From: Bacteroidota bacterium
Lineage (GTDB): Bacteria; Bacteroidota; Bacteroidia; Bacteroidales; UBA6013
Assembly: GCA_020048645.1 (NCBI GenBank)
Contig: JAIFMG010000041.1
Location: 1 to 64,000 of the forward strand
Direction: 5' to 3'
DNA length: 64,000 bases
The position numbers and the translations under genes were made by a program. Shown one piece after another: positions 33,521-42,140 of the stretch. Each line of letters begins with the position of its first letter. Positions within the stretch are counted from its first letter, which is position 1. The notes under the pieces were generated by a model that was not told the origin of the DNA, ran no database searches, and saw only the letters and a list, made by a program, of their open reading frames with translations.

Positions 33521-33967
33521 TCTTGTAGAATGCCATGCCGGCCAAATTTCCCCCAACGACTGCCAAAGAATGGCCAAGGGAGCCCTTGGTGGGAACAGCC
33601 GCGGAACAGGAGCCTCCATTATAAGCATTGCTTTCGAATCAGGAACATAAAAAATCACAAAAGAGTTGTTTCCCAAAAATAAAGAAGGACCAATAAGATT
33701 TAGAGCCGGCCCGGAAGCTGTCCATCCCTCCCTGCGGATGGGACAAGAATGGGCTGGAAAGATGGCCTTCGCCAAAAGATTTCGAGCGTTTGGCAAGCCG
33801 TCCCGAGGGCCCTTGGCGCGGATCATGGGCGGGTATTCTGCCCCGGGCGTTTGCTCCGACGCGCGGAAATGCCCATATTGTATCGTTTTTGGATGGGTGG
33901 GCACGCGGCCGCGCTTTGGCGCGCGGTGCCTCCGCCCCGCCCGTCATAACCCGAATGCAGCCCCACC
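33521..33967. other. Divergent intergenic region without a supported gene
   Basis: It separates the minus-strand nSTAND gene from the plus-strand hybrid kinase. It is AT-rich near 33600-33700 and GC-rich near 33900-33950. Short open frames exist on both strands but none shows domain, start-site or composition support. No strong TAnnTTTG element is seen for the plus-strand gene. Confidence 0.6.
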
Positions 33968-36900
33968 ATGCAAGAAAAGACTACCCATGGCGGCATCAAG
34001 TCCAAGAGCCTCTCGCGCTTCTTCTCGCAGTACATGGCCGTGCTCACGCTCGCGGTGGCCCTGGTGCTCGGCGGATTCTCGGTGGCCAAGGAATGGCGCT
34101 GGTACCGACAGAAGTCCGACGACCTGCGCGAGAACTACCTTGAGGCGCGCAAGGCGCGGATGCAGGCCCTGATCCAGGAGGTCGAGAACACCATCGAGTA
34201 CCACCGCGCCAAGGCCGGGCGCGAGCTCGAGCGCACCCTGCGCGGCGAGGTGGCAGACGCCGTCCGCATCGCCGAGAACCTCCGCCGCCAGAACCCCGGG
34301 ATGGACCGCGCCCGCCTGGCCACCCTGCTCAAGCAGGTGCTCGAGCCGCTGCGCTTCAACCAGGGCCGCGCCTCGCTCTGCGTCTTCGACAACTCCGGAT
34401 GGAACGTCATGATGCCCCTGCGCCCCGAGCAGGAGGGAACCTACCTGGGCGACTACCAGCTCCCCGACGGCCGCTACCCCGTCCGCCAGATCGTCGATTC
34501 GGCCCTGGTGCGCCAGGCCTTCCTCTTCGACTGGTTCCCGCATCCGCTGGACAACGACACCCTGCTGGGCCCCAGCCTGGCCTACTTCGAGCGCATCGAG
34601 GGGCTCGACCTGCTGGTCGGCGCCGGCGACTACCTCGAGGCCAACATGGGCGACGTCCAGAACTTCGTCATGGACCGCGTCGGCGAGATGGGCCTCGACG
34701 GCCAGAAAATCTTCGTCTGCACCTACGGCGGGGCGCTGCTCTTCGACCAGGGCATCCGGCAGAACCAGGTGCGCGAAGGCTGGCAGGACGTCGCGCCCCA
34801 GCGCCGCGCCACCTGCCAGTTGGCCCTGGCCGACAGCTCCGGCCAAGGCCAGTTCCTGATCGACCAGGACCAGAGCCGGGCCACCTACGTCAAGGCCTAC
34901 CCCGACTGGGAGTTCCTCCTGGGCATCGAGATGGACCTGCGCCTAGCCCAGGAGCTGGCCGAGCAGCGCGGCGAGCTGGGCCGGAACCTCACCAAGCAGG
35001 TCTCCCTGATCCTGCTCGTGGTCTTGCTGCTCATGCTGGCCACCGCCCGCGTCTCGCGCTACCTGGCCAGCACCACCCGCGAGAACTTCCGCGTCTTCAC
35101 CTCCTTCTTCCAGAAGGCCGCCCGCGAATCGGCCCAGATCGACAAGGACGGCCTGAGCTTCGAAGAGTTCCGCGAGCTGGCCTCATACGCCAACCACATG
35201 ATAGCCAAGCGCTCCGAAGCCGAGGCCAACCTCAGCACCGAGCGCTCGAGGCTGCGGCACCTGATCGACTCCGTGCCCGACATGATCTACTTCCAGGACA
35301 CCTCCAGCCGCTTCCTGGGATGCAACCTCTCCTACCAGCAGTTCGTCGGACGCGACGAGCAGGGCATCGTCGGCAAGACCTACCAGGACATCCTGACCAG
35401 CGAGCTGGCCCGCTTCCACCACGAGCTAGACCGGCAGGTCATCGAGCAGCAGAAGACCCTCGCGGTGCAGGAGGAGCTCGAGCTGCCCCAGCACGACGGC
35501 CAGCGCCGCGTCTTCAAGACCCTCAAGGTCCTCTACTACGACAGCCAGCGGCGCGTGCTGGGCATCATCGGCGTATCGCACGACATCACCGCCCTCAAGC
35601 AGCACGAGGCCGAGCTCGAGGAGGCCCGCCGCAAGGCCGAGCAGGCCGACCGCATGAAGTCCACCTTCCTGGCCAACATGAGCCACGAGATACGGACGCC
35701 CATGAACGCCATCATCGGATTCACCCGCCTGCTCTCATACCCCGAGATCCCTGAGCACAAGCGCATGGCCTACGCCGAGTTCGTCCACAGCAGCGGCAAG
35801 AACCTGCTCAACCTGATCAACGACATCATCGACGTGGCCAAGATTGAGGCCGGCCAGATACAGGTCAAGCCCGCCCCCACCCTGCCCAACAAGATGCTCG
35901 ACGAGCTGCGCATCACCTTCAACAAGCAGAAAATCGACCGCCGCAAGGAGCTCGTGGCCATCCGCTCGCACAAGGCCGAGCCCGACGACGACTTCTGCAT
36001 CCTGACCGACCCCTTCCGCCTCCACCAGATCCTGGCCAACCTCCTGGGCAACGCCTTGAAATTCACCCACCAGGGCCAGATCGATTTCGGATACGAGATC
36101 CTCGGCCAGGACATCCGCTTCTTCGTCGAGGACACCGGCATCGGCATCCCCGACGACAAGCTGGAGCTGATCTTCGAGCGCTTCGGCCAGGTCGAGGACC
36201 TGCGGGTGGACAACCGCGAGGGCACGGGCCTGGGCCTGGCCATTTCCAGCCAGTTGGCCCGGCTGCTCGGCGGCGGCATCCATGTGCGCTCGGAGATGGG
36301 CAAAGGCTCGCGCTTCTGGTTCGACCTGCCCCTGCGCCGCGTGCCCGCCTCCGAGGTGCCCAAGGCCGAGACCTTCCGCAAGCGATCCTTCAACTGGGAG
36401 GGCGTCCGCGTGCTGGTGGCCGAGGACAACCCGCTCAACCAGACCCTGGTGATGGACACCCTGCTGCTGTTCGACAAGGACCTGCGCGTGGACATCGCCG
36501 AAGACGGCCAGAAGGCCCTCGAAATGGCCCGGAAAAACGCTTACAGCATCGTGCTCATGGACGTGCGGATGCCGAAGATGGACGGCTTCCAGGCCACCCG
36601 CGCCATCCGCGAGACCCTGCCCGAGCCCATGCGCTCGGTGCCCATCCTGGGCCTCTCGGCGCACGCCCTCAAGGAGGAGAAGGAGCGGTGCCTCCAGGCG
36701 GGCATGGACGCGTACCTGACCAAGCCCTTCATGCCCGAGGAGCTCTTCTGGAAAATCGACTCGCTGCTGGCCCCCGACGAGGTCAACCGGCAACTGGCCG
36801 AGGAGACGCCCGCCGTCCGCGACATCGAGGCCGCCGTCGCGCCGCCGCCCCAGGAGTTCGATTGGGTGGCCCGCAACAAAGCCCTGCTCGAGGTCTCCTT

Positions 36901-37222
36901 CCTCAAGAAGATCTACCAGTCCAACCCCCAGCGCCTCAACGAGCTGCTCAACCAGACCCTGCGCGACATCCCCCGGCAGATGCGCAAGATGCGCGAAGAC
37001 CTCGCCCAAGGCCAGGCCAAGGAGGTCGGCGTCATGGCCCACGCCCTGCGGACCTCCTTCCTCTACCTGGGCATGGCGGACCTCCGCGGCCTGGCCGGAA
37101 AGCTCGAGACCAGCGCCCTGGGCGGCCAGGACCCCGACGAGCTGGACGACCTCCTGCTCGACCTCGAGGAGGCCTGGGAAGACCAGCGCGACCAGTTCCT
37201 GCCCGGCCCGGCCGAGGCATGA
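33968..37222 (+). CDS. Hybrid histidine kinase: periplasmic Cache, PAS, HisKA/HATPase, receiver, HPt
   Basis: 1084 residues. Membrane helix about 20-42, a periplasmic Cache-like sensor (45-345; 'VFDNSGWNVMMPL', 'FLFDWFPHP'), and a second helix 345-368. Then PAS (about 425-545; 'DSVPDMIYFQD'), HisKA with His573 in 'SHEIRTPMNAIIGF', and GHKL ATPase ('DTGIGIP', 'GTGLGLA'). The receiver has phospho-acceptor Asp865 in 'LMDVRMPKMDGF'. The C-terminal HPt carries His1025 in 'MAHALRTSFLYLG', in place of the usual 'AHxLKGSS'. A complete His-Asp-His relay is therefore present in one chain, and the next phosphate acceptor must be encoded elsewhere. The Cache domain suggests sensing of a small organic molecule. 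Two envelope genes follow at 40- and 3-base gaps. Confidence 0.95.
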   Translation: MQEKTTHGGIKSKSLSRFFSQYMAVLTLAVALVLGGFSVAKEWRWYRQKSDDLRENYLEARKARMQALIQEVENTIEYHRAKAGRELERTLRGEVADAVRIAENLRRQNPGMDRARLATLLKQVLEPLRFNQGRASLCVFDNSGWNVMMPLRPEQEGTYLGDYQLPDGRYPVRQIVDSALVRQAFLFDWFPHPLDNDTLLGPSLAYFERIEGLDLLVGAGDYLEANMGDVQNFVMDRVGEMGLDGQKIFVCTYGGALLFDQGIRQNQVREGWQDVAPQRRATCQLALADSSGQGQFLIDQDQSRATYVKAYPDWEFLLGIEMDLRLAQELAEQRGELGRNLTKQVSLILLVVLLLMLATARVSRYLASTTRENFRVFTSFFQKAARESAQIDKDGLSFEEFRELASYANHMIAKRSEAEANLSTERSRLRHLIDSVPDMIYFQDTSSRFLGCNLSYQQFVGRDEQGIVGKTYQDILTSELARFHHELDRQVIEQQKTLAVQEELELPQHDGQRRVFKTLKVLYYDSQRRVLGIIGVSHDITALKQHEAELEEARRKAEQADRMKSTFLANMSHEIRTPMNAIIGFTRLLSYPEIPEHKRMAYAEFVHSSGKNLLNLINDIIDVAKIEAGQIQVKPAPTLPNKMLDELRITFNKQKIDRRKELVAIRSHKAEPDDDFCILTDPFRLHQILANLLGNALKFTHQGQIDFGYEILGQDIRFFVEDTGIGIPDDKLELIFERFGQVEDLRVDNREGTGLGLAISSQLARLLGGGIHVRSEMGKGSRFWFDLPLRRVPASEVPKAETFRKRSFNWEGVRVLVAEDNPLNQTLVMDTLLLFDKDLRVDIAEDGQKALEMARKNAYSIVLMDVRMPKMDGFQATRAIRETLPEPMRSVPILGLSAHALKEEKERCLQAGMDAYLTKPFMPEELFWKIDSLLAPDEVNRQLAEETPAVRDIEAAVAPPPQEFDWVARNKALLEVSFLKKIYQSNPQRLNELLNQTLRDIPRQMRKMREDLAQGQAKEVGVMAHALRTSFLYLGMADLRGLAGKLETSALGGQDPDELDDLLLDLEEAWEDQRDQFLPGPAEA

Positions 37223-37262
37223 AAGCATCCTCCAGCCTCAACGACCAAGTTTTGGAAAAACC

Positions 37263-37865
37263 ATGAGCATTCCGTTCCACCCGACAAGCTCCATTCGCCT
37301 GCTTCCGCTGCTGGCGTTTTTCATTCTTGGGGCAAGCCTCCCGGCGCTGGCCCAGGTGAAGCACGAGGCCGAGACGGGCGTCCGGCCCGAGCAGGTGCCC
37401 GGCATGGCCTTGGCCTTCGTCGAGTTCTGCCAGTTCCGCCGCGAGGTGCGCTGGATTGAGGAGCGCAGCGAGCTGGGCCTGACTTACGAGGCCAAAGCGC
37501 GCCACGACGGGCGACACCTGAGCATCGAGTTCGACAGCCTGGGCAACCTGCTGGACCTGGAAGTGGAAATCCGCCCGCACGAGATCCCCAGCCCCGCCCG
37601 CGAGCAGGTCGGGCAGGCGCTCGACGCGCGCTTCTCGGCCCACCGCGTCGAGCGGGCGCAGGCCCAGTACGTCGGCCCCGAGCAGGAAGTGCTGGCCTGG
37701 GTGCTGGCCCCCGGCGAGGTGGCCTGGAGCCCGAGCTTCGAGCTGGTCGTGCAGGGCCGCGACGCGGAAGGCGTCCACACCTACGAGCTGCTCTTCGACC
37801 CCGAGGGCCGCCTGCTGCGCGAAAGCCGGCTCGTGCTGCCGAACACCGAACACCTCGACCACTGA
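37263..37865 (+). CDS. Exported hypothetical protein, PepSY-like fold possible
   Basis: 200 residues with a signal peptide cut after 'SLPALAQ'. The mature part repeats an alternation of helix and strands: 'GLTYEAKARHDGRHLSIEFDSLGNLLDLEVEI' and 'HTYELLFDPEGRLLRES'. This 'EFD..G.LL..E' pattern is like PepSY-type periplasmic domains, but no diagnostic residue was found. It lies between the hybrid kinase gene (40-base gap) and a barrel protein gene (3-base gap), so it is probably part of their operon and may be a periplasmic partner of the barrel. Confidence 0.65.
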   Translation: MSIPFHPTSSIRLLPLLAFFILGASLPALAQVKHEAETGVRPEQVPGMALAFVEFCQFRREVRWIEERSELGLTYEAKARHDGRHLSIEFDSLGNLLDLEVEIRPHEIPSPAREQVGQALDARFSAHRVERAQAQYVGPEQEVLAWVLAPGEVAWSPSFELVVQGRDAEGVHTYELLFDPEGRLLRESRLVLPNTEHLDH

Positions 37866-37868
37866 GCC

Positions 37869-38573
37869 ATGAAGCCGAAACACCTCCGCCCTCGGCTGCT
37901 GGCCGCCGCGCTGCTGTGCTGGCTGGCCCTGCCCAACGCCCTGGCCCAGCAGGAGCACCGCTCGGGCCTGCTCACCAGCGTCAACCTCAACAAAAAGCTC
38001 CGCCAGAGCCTGGCCTTCAATTTCAAGGCCGAGAACCGGCTGCTGTTCTGGCACGGCGACGGCCTCGGCCTCGCGCCCTGGAACCCGACCTACGAGCGCG
38101 TGGACCTGGCCTCCACACTGCTCTTCCCGCTGGGCCTGGGCCTGCGCGGAGGGGCGGGCTACATGTTCCGCACCCTGCCCGGCGCCAGCCTGCACCGCTT
38201 CTCGGCGCAAGCCACGCGCTCGCGGGCGCTCCACCGGGGCCGCCTGGGCCACCGCTACCTGGCCGACCTCAGCCTCCGCGACGGAAGGGCGCCCTCGTGG
38301 CGGCTGCGCTACCGCCCGCTGCTGGAGCTGCCCCTGGCGGGCGACGCCGTGGACCCGGGCGAGCTCTACCTCAAGCTCGGCCCCGAGGCGCTGGGCATCG
38401 CCGCCGCGGGCGAGCTGGGCTGGGAGGCCCGCGCGCTGCTGAACCTGGGCCTCCAGACCGCCCCCGGCCAGATGCTGGAGCTGGGCCTCGACTTCCGGTG
38501 GGCCGGAGTCCAAAGCCAAGCCCTCGAGGAGGGCCAGTACTGGCTCACGCTGTCCTGGTTCGCGAGCTGGTGA
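37869..38573 (+). CDS. Outer-membrane barrel protein, DUF2490-like
   Basis: 234 residues with a signal peptide (ending 'ALPNALAQ'). The mature chain shows alternating strands with aromatic ends: 'LAFNFKAENRLLFW', 'LGLRGGAGYMFRTL', 'ELGLDFRWAG' and a final 'YWLTLSWFASW'. This fits a small outer-membrane barrel of the DUF2490 kind, similar in layout to the protein at 25791-26432. It starts 3 bases after the preceding exported protein, so translation is probably coupled. GC content is very high compared with the repeat region that follows. Confidence 0.65.
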   Translation: MKPKHLRPRLLAAALLCWLALPNALAQQEHRSGLLTSVNLNKKLRQSLAFNFKAENRLLFWHGDGLGLAPWNPTYERVDLASTLLFPLGLGLRGGAGYMFRTLPGASLHRFSAQATRSRALHRGRLGHRYLADLSLRDGRAPSWRLRYRPLLELPLAGDAVDPGELYLKLGPEALGIAAAGELGWEARALLNLGLQTAPGQMLELGLDFRWAGVQSQALEEGQYWLTLSWFASW

Positions 38574-38578
38574 GCAAT

Positions 38579-38945
38579 TCTACGAAAATGCCAGGGCTAC
38601 GCCCCTTTAGAACGCGCGGGCTTCGCAATTCTACGAAGATGCCAGGGCTACGCCCCTGAAAATGCGGGAACCATCGCCGCAAAAGCCCTGAAAGGGCGCA
38701 ATAACATAGCCATGGGTGAAGCCCATGGTGACAACACGCCCACCAACGGCCAAGCCCTGAAAGGGCGCAATAATCCCACGCCGTGGCAAAGTCCGATCGA
38801 AGATGGCAAGGCTACGCCCGTGAAAATGCGGGAACCATCGCCGCAAAAGCCCTGAAAGGGCGCAATAACATAGCCATGGGTGAAGCCCATGGTGACAAAA
38901 CGACCACCAACGGCCAAGCCCTGAAAGGGCGAAATAATCAGGCGA
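38579..38945 (+). repeat. Direct repeat of about 140 bp in two full and one partial copy
   Basis: Copy 1 is at 38635-38775 and copy 2 at 38799-38939, offset by 164 bases and nearly identical. A third, partial copy of the first 30 bases begins at about 38579. Each full copy contains two 'aagccctgaaagggcg' palindromic elements and one 'agccatgggtgaagcccatgg' type inverted repeat. The elements can fold into small hairpins. No gene is supported here. Confidence 0.85.
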
Positions 38946-38984
38946 AGGACAAAGTCCGTGGCGCAGGAATCAGGCCCTATCATC

Positions 38985-39110
38985 ACCCATGAGGACAATT
39001 TCACCCCTTCGGGGTTCTATTCTTTGGCCTGGCTCCGCTCTCTACAATCATTACACCCCTTCGGGGTTGTGCGAGGCTTCATGGCAATCCATCACCTTTG
39101 AACGCAACTG
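38985..39110 (+). repeat. Palindromic 'ccccttcggggtt' repeats, related to 49860-49930
   Basis: Two 'accccttcggggtt' hairpin elements occur about 60 bases apart, followed by 'ggcaatccatcacc'. The layout (gaggacaattcc, hairpin, then the 'ggcaatccatcacc' box) recurs in direct orientation at 49860-49930. Confidence 0.7.
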
Positions 39111-39208
39111 GGAATAAGACCTCATTTTTGGGTAAAACCTTAGTAGAAAATCAATTGGCAAAGTCAAAATAACCTTATTACCTTATGGCAATCCATGAAT
39201 TTGCAATG
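39085..39208 (+). repeat. Copy of a ~120-bp dispersed repeat (inverted partner at 49613-49730)
   Basis: The AT-rich core reads 'ttgggtaaaaccttagtaga' followed by 'gtcaaaataaccttattacc'. The reverse complement of 49613-49730 carries the same blocks in the same order with few differences. Coding potential is absent. Confidence 0.85.
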
Positions 39209-39248
39209 TGATAGACTGCTTTGAAGCGTCTTTGGTTTCGAATTGAAC

Positions 39249-39357
39249 CCCTTTCGGAGTTCTGGTTCGCAGTGGTTCGCTGCTCCCCCGGATTTCATCC
39301 GGGGCTATCCACGTTCAATCCCTTTGGGATTGGCGGAACAGCCCGATTTTGTCGGAT
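39249..39357 (+). repeat. Copy of a dispersed palindromic repeat (others at 55068-55180 and 58125-58185)
   Basis: It contains 'gttctggttcgcagtggttc', a 'ccggatttcatccgg' palindrome, 'aatccctttgggatt' and 'ggcggaacagcccgattttg'. The same order is found at 55068-55180. The region from 38940 to the sigma factor start at 39530 contains no supported gene other than these repeats. Confidence 0.85.
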
Positions 39358-39529
39358 GTTGCTGCCTGGGGCATTTCACCCATCGAAGGCAAATGGGATG
39401 AAAGTCAATTGGCCTCAATGCAATTCTCTGTTTCCCAAGGGGTTGAAAATTCTAAAAAAAAATTTCGCTCCTGGATGCAGCGCCGACCCAGGCGGGGCCG
39501 TATTTGGAGCAAACAAAAGAAGACAGCCC

Positions 39530-40099
39530 TTGGCCACCCCGCGAACCATAGCCCACCACGAGCTGGTGGAACGATGCCGAAAAGGCGACCCGAAGGCGCA
39601 AATGGCCCTCTACAAGCTCTACGCCCGTGCGATGTTCAACACCAGCCTGCGCATCCTGGGCCAGAACGGCGAGGCGGAGGAGGCGATGCAGGAAGCGTTC
39701 CTGAAGGCCTTCGCGAAGCTGGACGAGTTCGGCGGGCAGGTGGAGTTCGGGGCGTGGCTCAAGCGCATCGTGGTCAACCAGAGCCTGGACGTGCTGCGGG
39801 CGCGCAAATCGCGGGTGGGCTTCTTGGAAGAGCTGGACGGCCAGGAAATGGCCTCGGACGACGAGCAGGACCCGCCGTGGGATGACGAGCAGGAGATGGT
39901 GGGCCGCCTGAAGGCCGCGCTGCCGCTTCTGCCCGAGGGCTACCGGGCGGTGCTGAGCCTCTACCTCTTCGAGGGCTACGACCACCAGGAGATAGCCCAG
40001 ATCCTGGGCGTGGAGGCCTCGGCCTCGCGCTCGCAACTTTCCAGGGCCAAGAAGAAGCTGGCCGAACTGCTATCGAAAAACCCAAAGAAATCGACATGA
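39530..40099 (+). CDS. ECF-type RNA polymerase sigma factor
   Basis: 189 residues if started at the TTG at 39530 (LATPRTIAHHELV...). The frame is open to an ATG at 39221, but that extension runs through the dispersed repeats and is rejected. Region 2 contains 'ELVERCRKGDPKAQMALYKLY' split over two helices and 'GEAEEAMQEAFLKAF'. Region 4 contains 'LPEGYRAVLSLYLFEGYDHQEIAQILG' as its helix-turn-helix, followed by 'SRSQLSRAKKKL'. This is the family's normal length. The stop overlaps the next start as ATGA, the usual arrangement with an anti-sigma factor gene. Confidence 0.93.
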   Translation: MATPRTIAHHELVERCRKGDPKAQMALYKLYARAMFNTSLRILGQNGEAEEAMQEAFLKAFAKLDEFGGQVEFGAWLKRIVVNQSLDVLRARKSRVGFLEELDGQEMASDDEQDPPWDDEQEMVGRLKAALPLLPEGYRAVLSLYLFEGYDHQEIAQILGVEASASRSQLSRAKKKLAELLSKNPKKST

Positions 40100-40653
40100 A
40101 AAAGCTCCAAGAACTGGCAAAAAGACGGGCGGAGGACTTCGAGCAAGACCTCCCGGAAGGACACCAGGATCGGTTCCTGGAAAAACTCTCGGCCCGCGCC
40201 CAGGCCAAGCCGACCCAACGGCCGGCCCTGCCGCGGATGCTGGCCCGCCGGGCCATGAAGGTGGCCGCCAGCCTGCTGGGCGCCGGCCTGGGCCTGGGTC
40301 TGCTCTACCTGATGCTCAACCCCGGCGCCCCCGTGCAGGCCTCGCAGACCGCCGACGGCCTTTCGCTGGGCGACATCTCGCCCGAGTACCGCGAGGTCGA
40401 GATCTTCTACCAGCGCGAGCTCGACCGCAAGCTCAAGACCCTGGAAAGCCTGGAATGCGGCAACGGCGACTTCGACAAGCAGGCCGTCCGTCAGGAAATC
40501 GACCTGATCGACACCAGCTACCAGCAACTGCGCCGCGAGCTGCTCAACAACACGGCCGACGAGCGCGTCATCCAGGCCATGATCGAGTCGTACAGGGTGC
40601 GCGACCAACTGCTCGAGCGCGTCATCGAAAGGGTCGCGCCGACTTGCGAATGA
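40096..40653 (+). CDS. Putative membrane anti-sigma factor
   Basis: 185 residues. The N-terminal cytoplasmic part (1-50) is charged ('LAKRRAEDFEQDLPEGHQDRFLEKL'-type helix, given here by position 6-31). One membrane helix spans about 55-76 ('VAASLLGAGLGLGLLYLML'), and a helical periplasmic part follows. No zinc-binding HxxxCxxC motif is present. It starts within the sigma factor's stop codon (ATGA), so the two proteins are made together. The role as anti-sigma factor is inferred from this coupling and topology; no family signature beyond that is seen. The DUF4097 gene follows after 49 bases. Confidence 0.78.
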   Translation: MKKLQELAKRRAEDFEQDLPEGHQDRFLEKLSARAQAKPTQRPALPRMLARRAMKVAASLLGAGLGLGLLYLMLNPGAPVQASQTADGLSLGDISPEYREVEIFYQRELDRKLKTLESLECGNGDFDKQAVRQEIDLIDTSYQQLRRELLNNTADERVIQAMIESYRVRDQLLERVIERVAPTCE

Positions 40654-40702
40654 ACTGAAAACATCTTCACAATCCCAAGAAAACAATCAACACCATAGAA
40701 CC

Positions 40703-41731
40703 ATGAAAACCACAAAACTCCTCGCGCTCAGCCTTCTACTGACCTTCCTGGCGGCGGGCTCGGCCCTGGCCGACGACACCTTCACGCGGGTGTTCGAGCA
40801 AAGTTTCACCCCCGAAGCCAGCAGCATGGTGGACATCGTCAACAAGCACGGCAACGTGCGGGTCGAAAGCTGGAGCCAGAACCAGGTCAAGATCACGGTG
40901 ACCCTCTCGACAGAGGCCAGCAGCCAGGAGCGGGCCGACCGCGAGTTCGACAAGGTGAGCATCGCGCTGGCGCAGACCGGGGCCACCATCTCCGGCAAGA
41001 CCAGCATCCAGGGCAGCCTCCAGGACGTGCGGATCGACTACCTGGTGCAGATGCCCAAGCAGCTCCGCCTGGACGTGCAGAACAGCTTCGGCGACCTGAC
41101 CGTGGGCGAACTGACCGGGAAGGTCAACTTCGACCTGAGCTACGGCACCCTGGTGGCCGACAAGATCCTGAGCGACGACAGCCAGCCCCGCTCGTCCATC
41201 AGCTTGAGCTACAGCGACGGAAGCCGCATCCAGCAGGCCAACTGGCTCAAGCTTGACCTGAGCTACTCGGACCTGGACGTGGTCCAGAGCAAGGCCCTGA
41301 TGATTGTCAGCAAGTACTCGGAGCTGGAGCTGCAAGAAGTGGACATGGCCGTGGCCAACTCGATGTACGACGAGTATGAGGTGGGCACGGTCAACAAGTT
41401 CGTGGCCGAGTCGAAGTACGCGGACTTCAGCTTCGAGCGGGTGAACACCCTGCTGGAGCTGGACCTGTCGTACACGGACCTGGACGTGCAAGTGCTGGCC
41501 CCGACGGTGGAGAAGGTGAGCGTCGCCAGCAAGTACGGCGACATCGCGTTGGCCTTCGGCAGTGCCTTCGCGGGGCGCTACGACCTCTCGGCGGAGTATG
41601 GCGACCTGAGCGTCCCGCAAGGCTGGGCGGCTCCCACCGCCGTCGGGCACACGGGCGAAACCATCAAGGGCGGCAGTGGCGCGGCCGAGCTCTTCATCGA
41701 CCTGAAGTACGGCGACCTCCAGATCCGCTGA
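40703..41731 (+). CDS. Exported DUF4097-like beta-helix protein
   Basis: 342 residues with a signal peptide (MKTTKLLALSLLLTFLAAGSALA). The mature part repeats short beta strands of the type 'VDIVNKHGNVRVESW', 'VQNSFGDLTVGEL', 'LDLSYTDLDVQVL' and 'IDLKYGDLQIR', which fits a right-handed beta-helix of DUF4097/DUF2807 kind. In Bacteroidota such genes often follow ECF sigma/anti-sigma pairs, as here (49-base gap), and may be part of an envelope-stress or surface-remodelling regulon. The substrate is unknown. A good terminator follows at 41757-41787. Confidence 0.85.
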   Translation: MKTTKLLALSLLLTFLAAGSALADDTFTRVFEQSFTPEASSMVDIVNKHGNVRVESWSQNQVKITVTLSTEASSQERADREFDKVSIALAQTGATISGKTSIQGSLQDVRIDYLVQMPKQLRLDVQNSFGDLTVGELTGKVNFDLSYGTLVADKILSDDSQPRSSISLSYSDGSRIQQANWLKLDLSYSDLDVVQSKALMIVSKYSELELQEVDMAVANSMYDEYEVGTVNKFVAESKYADFSFERVNTLLELDLSYTDLDVQVLAPTVEKVSVASKYGDIALAFGSAFAGRYDLSAEYGDLSVPQGWAAPTAVGHTGETIKGGSGAAELFIDLKYGDLQIR

Positions 41732-41756
41732 GCCAGCAGACCCGCCCCGCGCCGCG

Positions 41757-41787
41757 AAAGCCGTCCCCAATCGGGGCGGCTTTTTTT
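41757..41787 (+). terminator. Intrinsic terminator after the sigma/anti-sigma/DUF4097 operon
   Basis: Stem aaagccg-t-cccc / gggg-c-ggcttt with a 4-base loop and one bulge, followed directly by a run of T. It lies 26 bases after the stop. Confidence 0.85.
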
Positions 41788-41838
41788 GTGGCTGCGGGCT
41801 TATCGAGGCTCCGGTTTTCATTTTTCGGCGCGAGTTGT

Positions 41839-41846
41839 TAAATTTG
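41839..41846 (+). promoter_or_regulatory. Candidate -7 element for xseB and the LRR gene
   Basis: TAAATTTG matches TAnnTTTG and lies 34 bases before the xseB ATG. The -33 region holds only a weak TTTTC stretch near 41815. Confidence 0.5.
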
Positions 41847-41880
41847 GAAAAAACATCTCCAAGACTTCTCAACAAGCCAC

Positions 41881-42108
41881 ATGAAAAACCCAGAACCTAC
41901 AACCAAGTACAGCGAGGCCATTGCCCGCGTGGAGGAGATACTCCAGAGCATCCAAAGCTCCGAACTCGACGTGGACGAGCTCGTGGCCCGCATCCAAGAG
42001 GCCACCCAGCTCATCCAATTCTGCAAGAGCCGCCTGAAAAGCGCCGGAGGCGAGCTGGACAAGCTCTTCGACGACCTGGAGCAAGACCTCGACATCTCGA
42101 AGAAATGA
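41881..42108 (+). CDS. xseB: Exodeoxyribonuclease VII small subunit
   Basis: 75 residues, the normal family length. The conserved features are 'YSEAIARVEEILQSIQ', 'ELDVDELVARIQEA' and 'IQFCKSRLKSA', i.e. two antiparallel helices. XseB subunits bind XseA to form exonuclease VII, which degrades single-stranded DNA from both ends. xseA is usually adjacent but is not in this window, so it must be elsewhere. The xseB stop overlaps an ATG (42105) of the next frame as ATGA. Co-transcription with an LRR protein is unusual. Confidence 0.93.
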   Translation: MKNPEPTTKYSEAIARVEEILQSIQSSELDVDELVARIQEATQLIQFCKSRLKSAGGELDKLFDDLEQDLDISKK

Positions 42109-42140
42109 CCGCCCGCCCCACCCCATCCCGCCCCCGCACG

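Noticed and set aside
33503-33947. Minus-strand open frames in the gap before the hybrid kinase
   Set aside because: Short, lacking domain or start-site support, and overlapping AT-rich and GC-rich patches typical of non-coding DNA.
38579-38945. Possible CRISPR array behind the barrel gene
   Set aside because: Only two long units that are nearly identical along their whole length, with no repeat-spacer alternation.
39221-39529. N-terminal extension of the sigma factor to ATG 39221
   Set aside because: The extra 103 residues would be encoded by the dispersed palindromic repeat and the AT-rich stretch after it. They do not look like sigma factor sequence; the domain starts after 39530.
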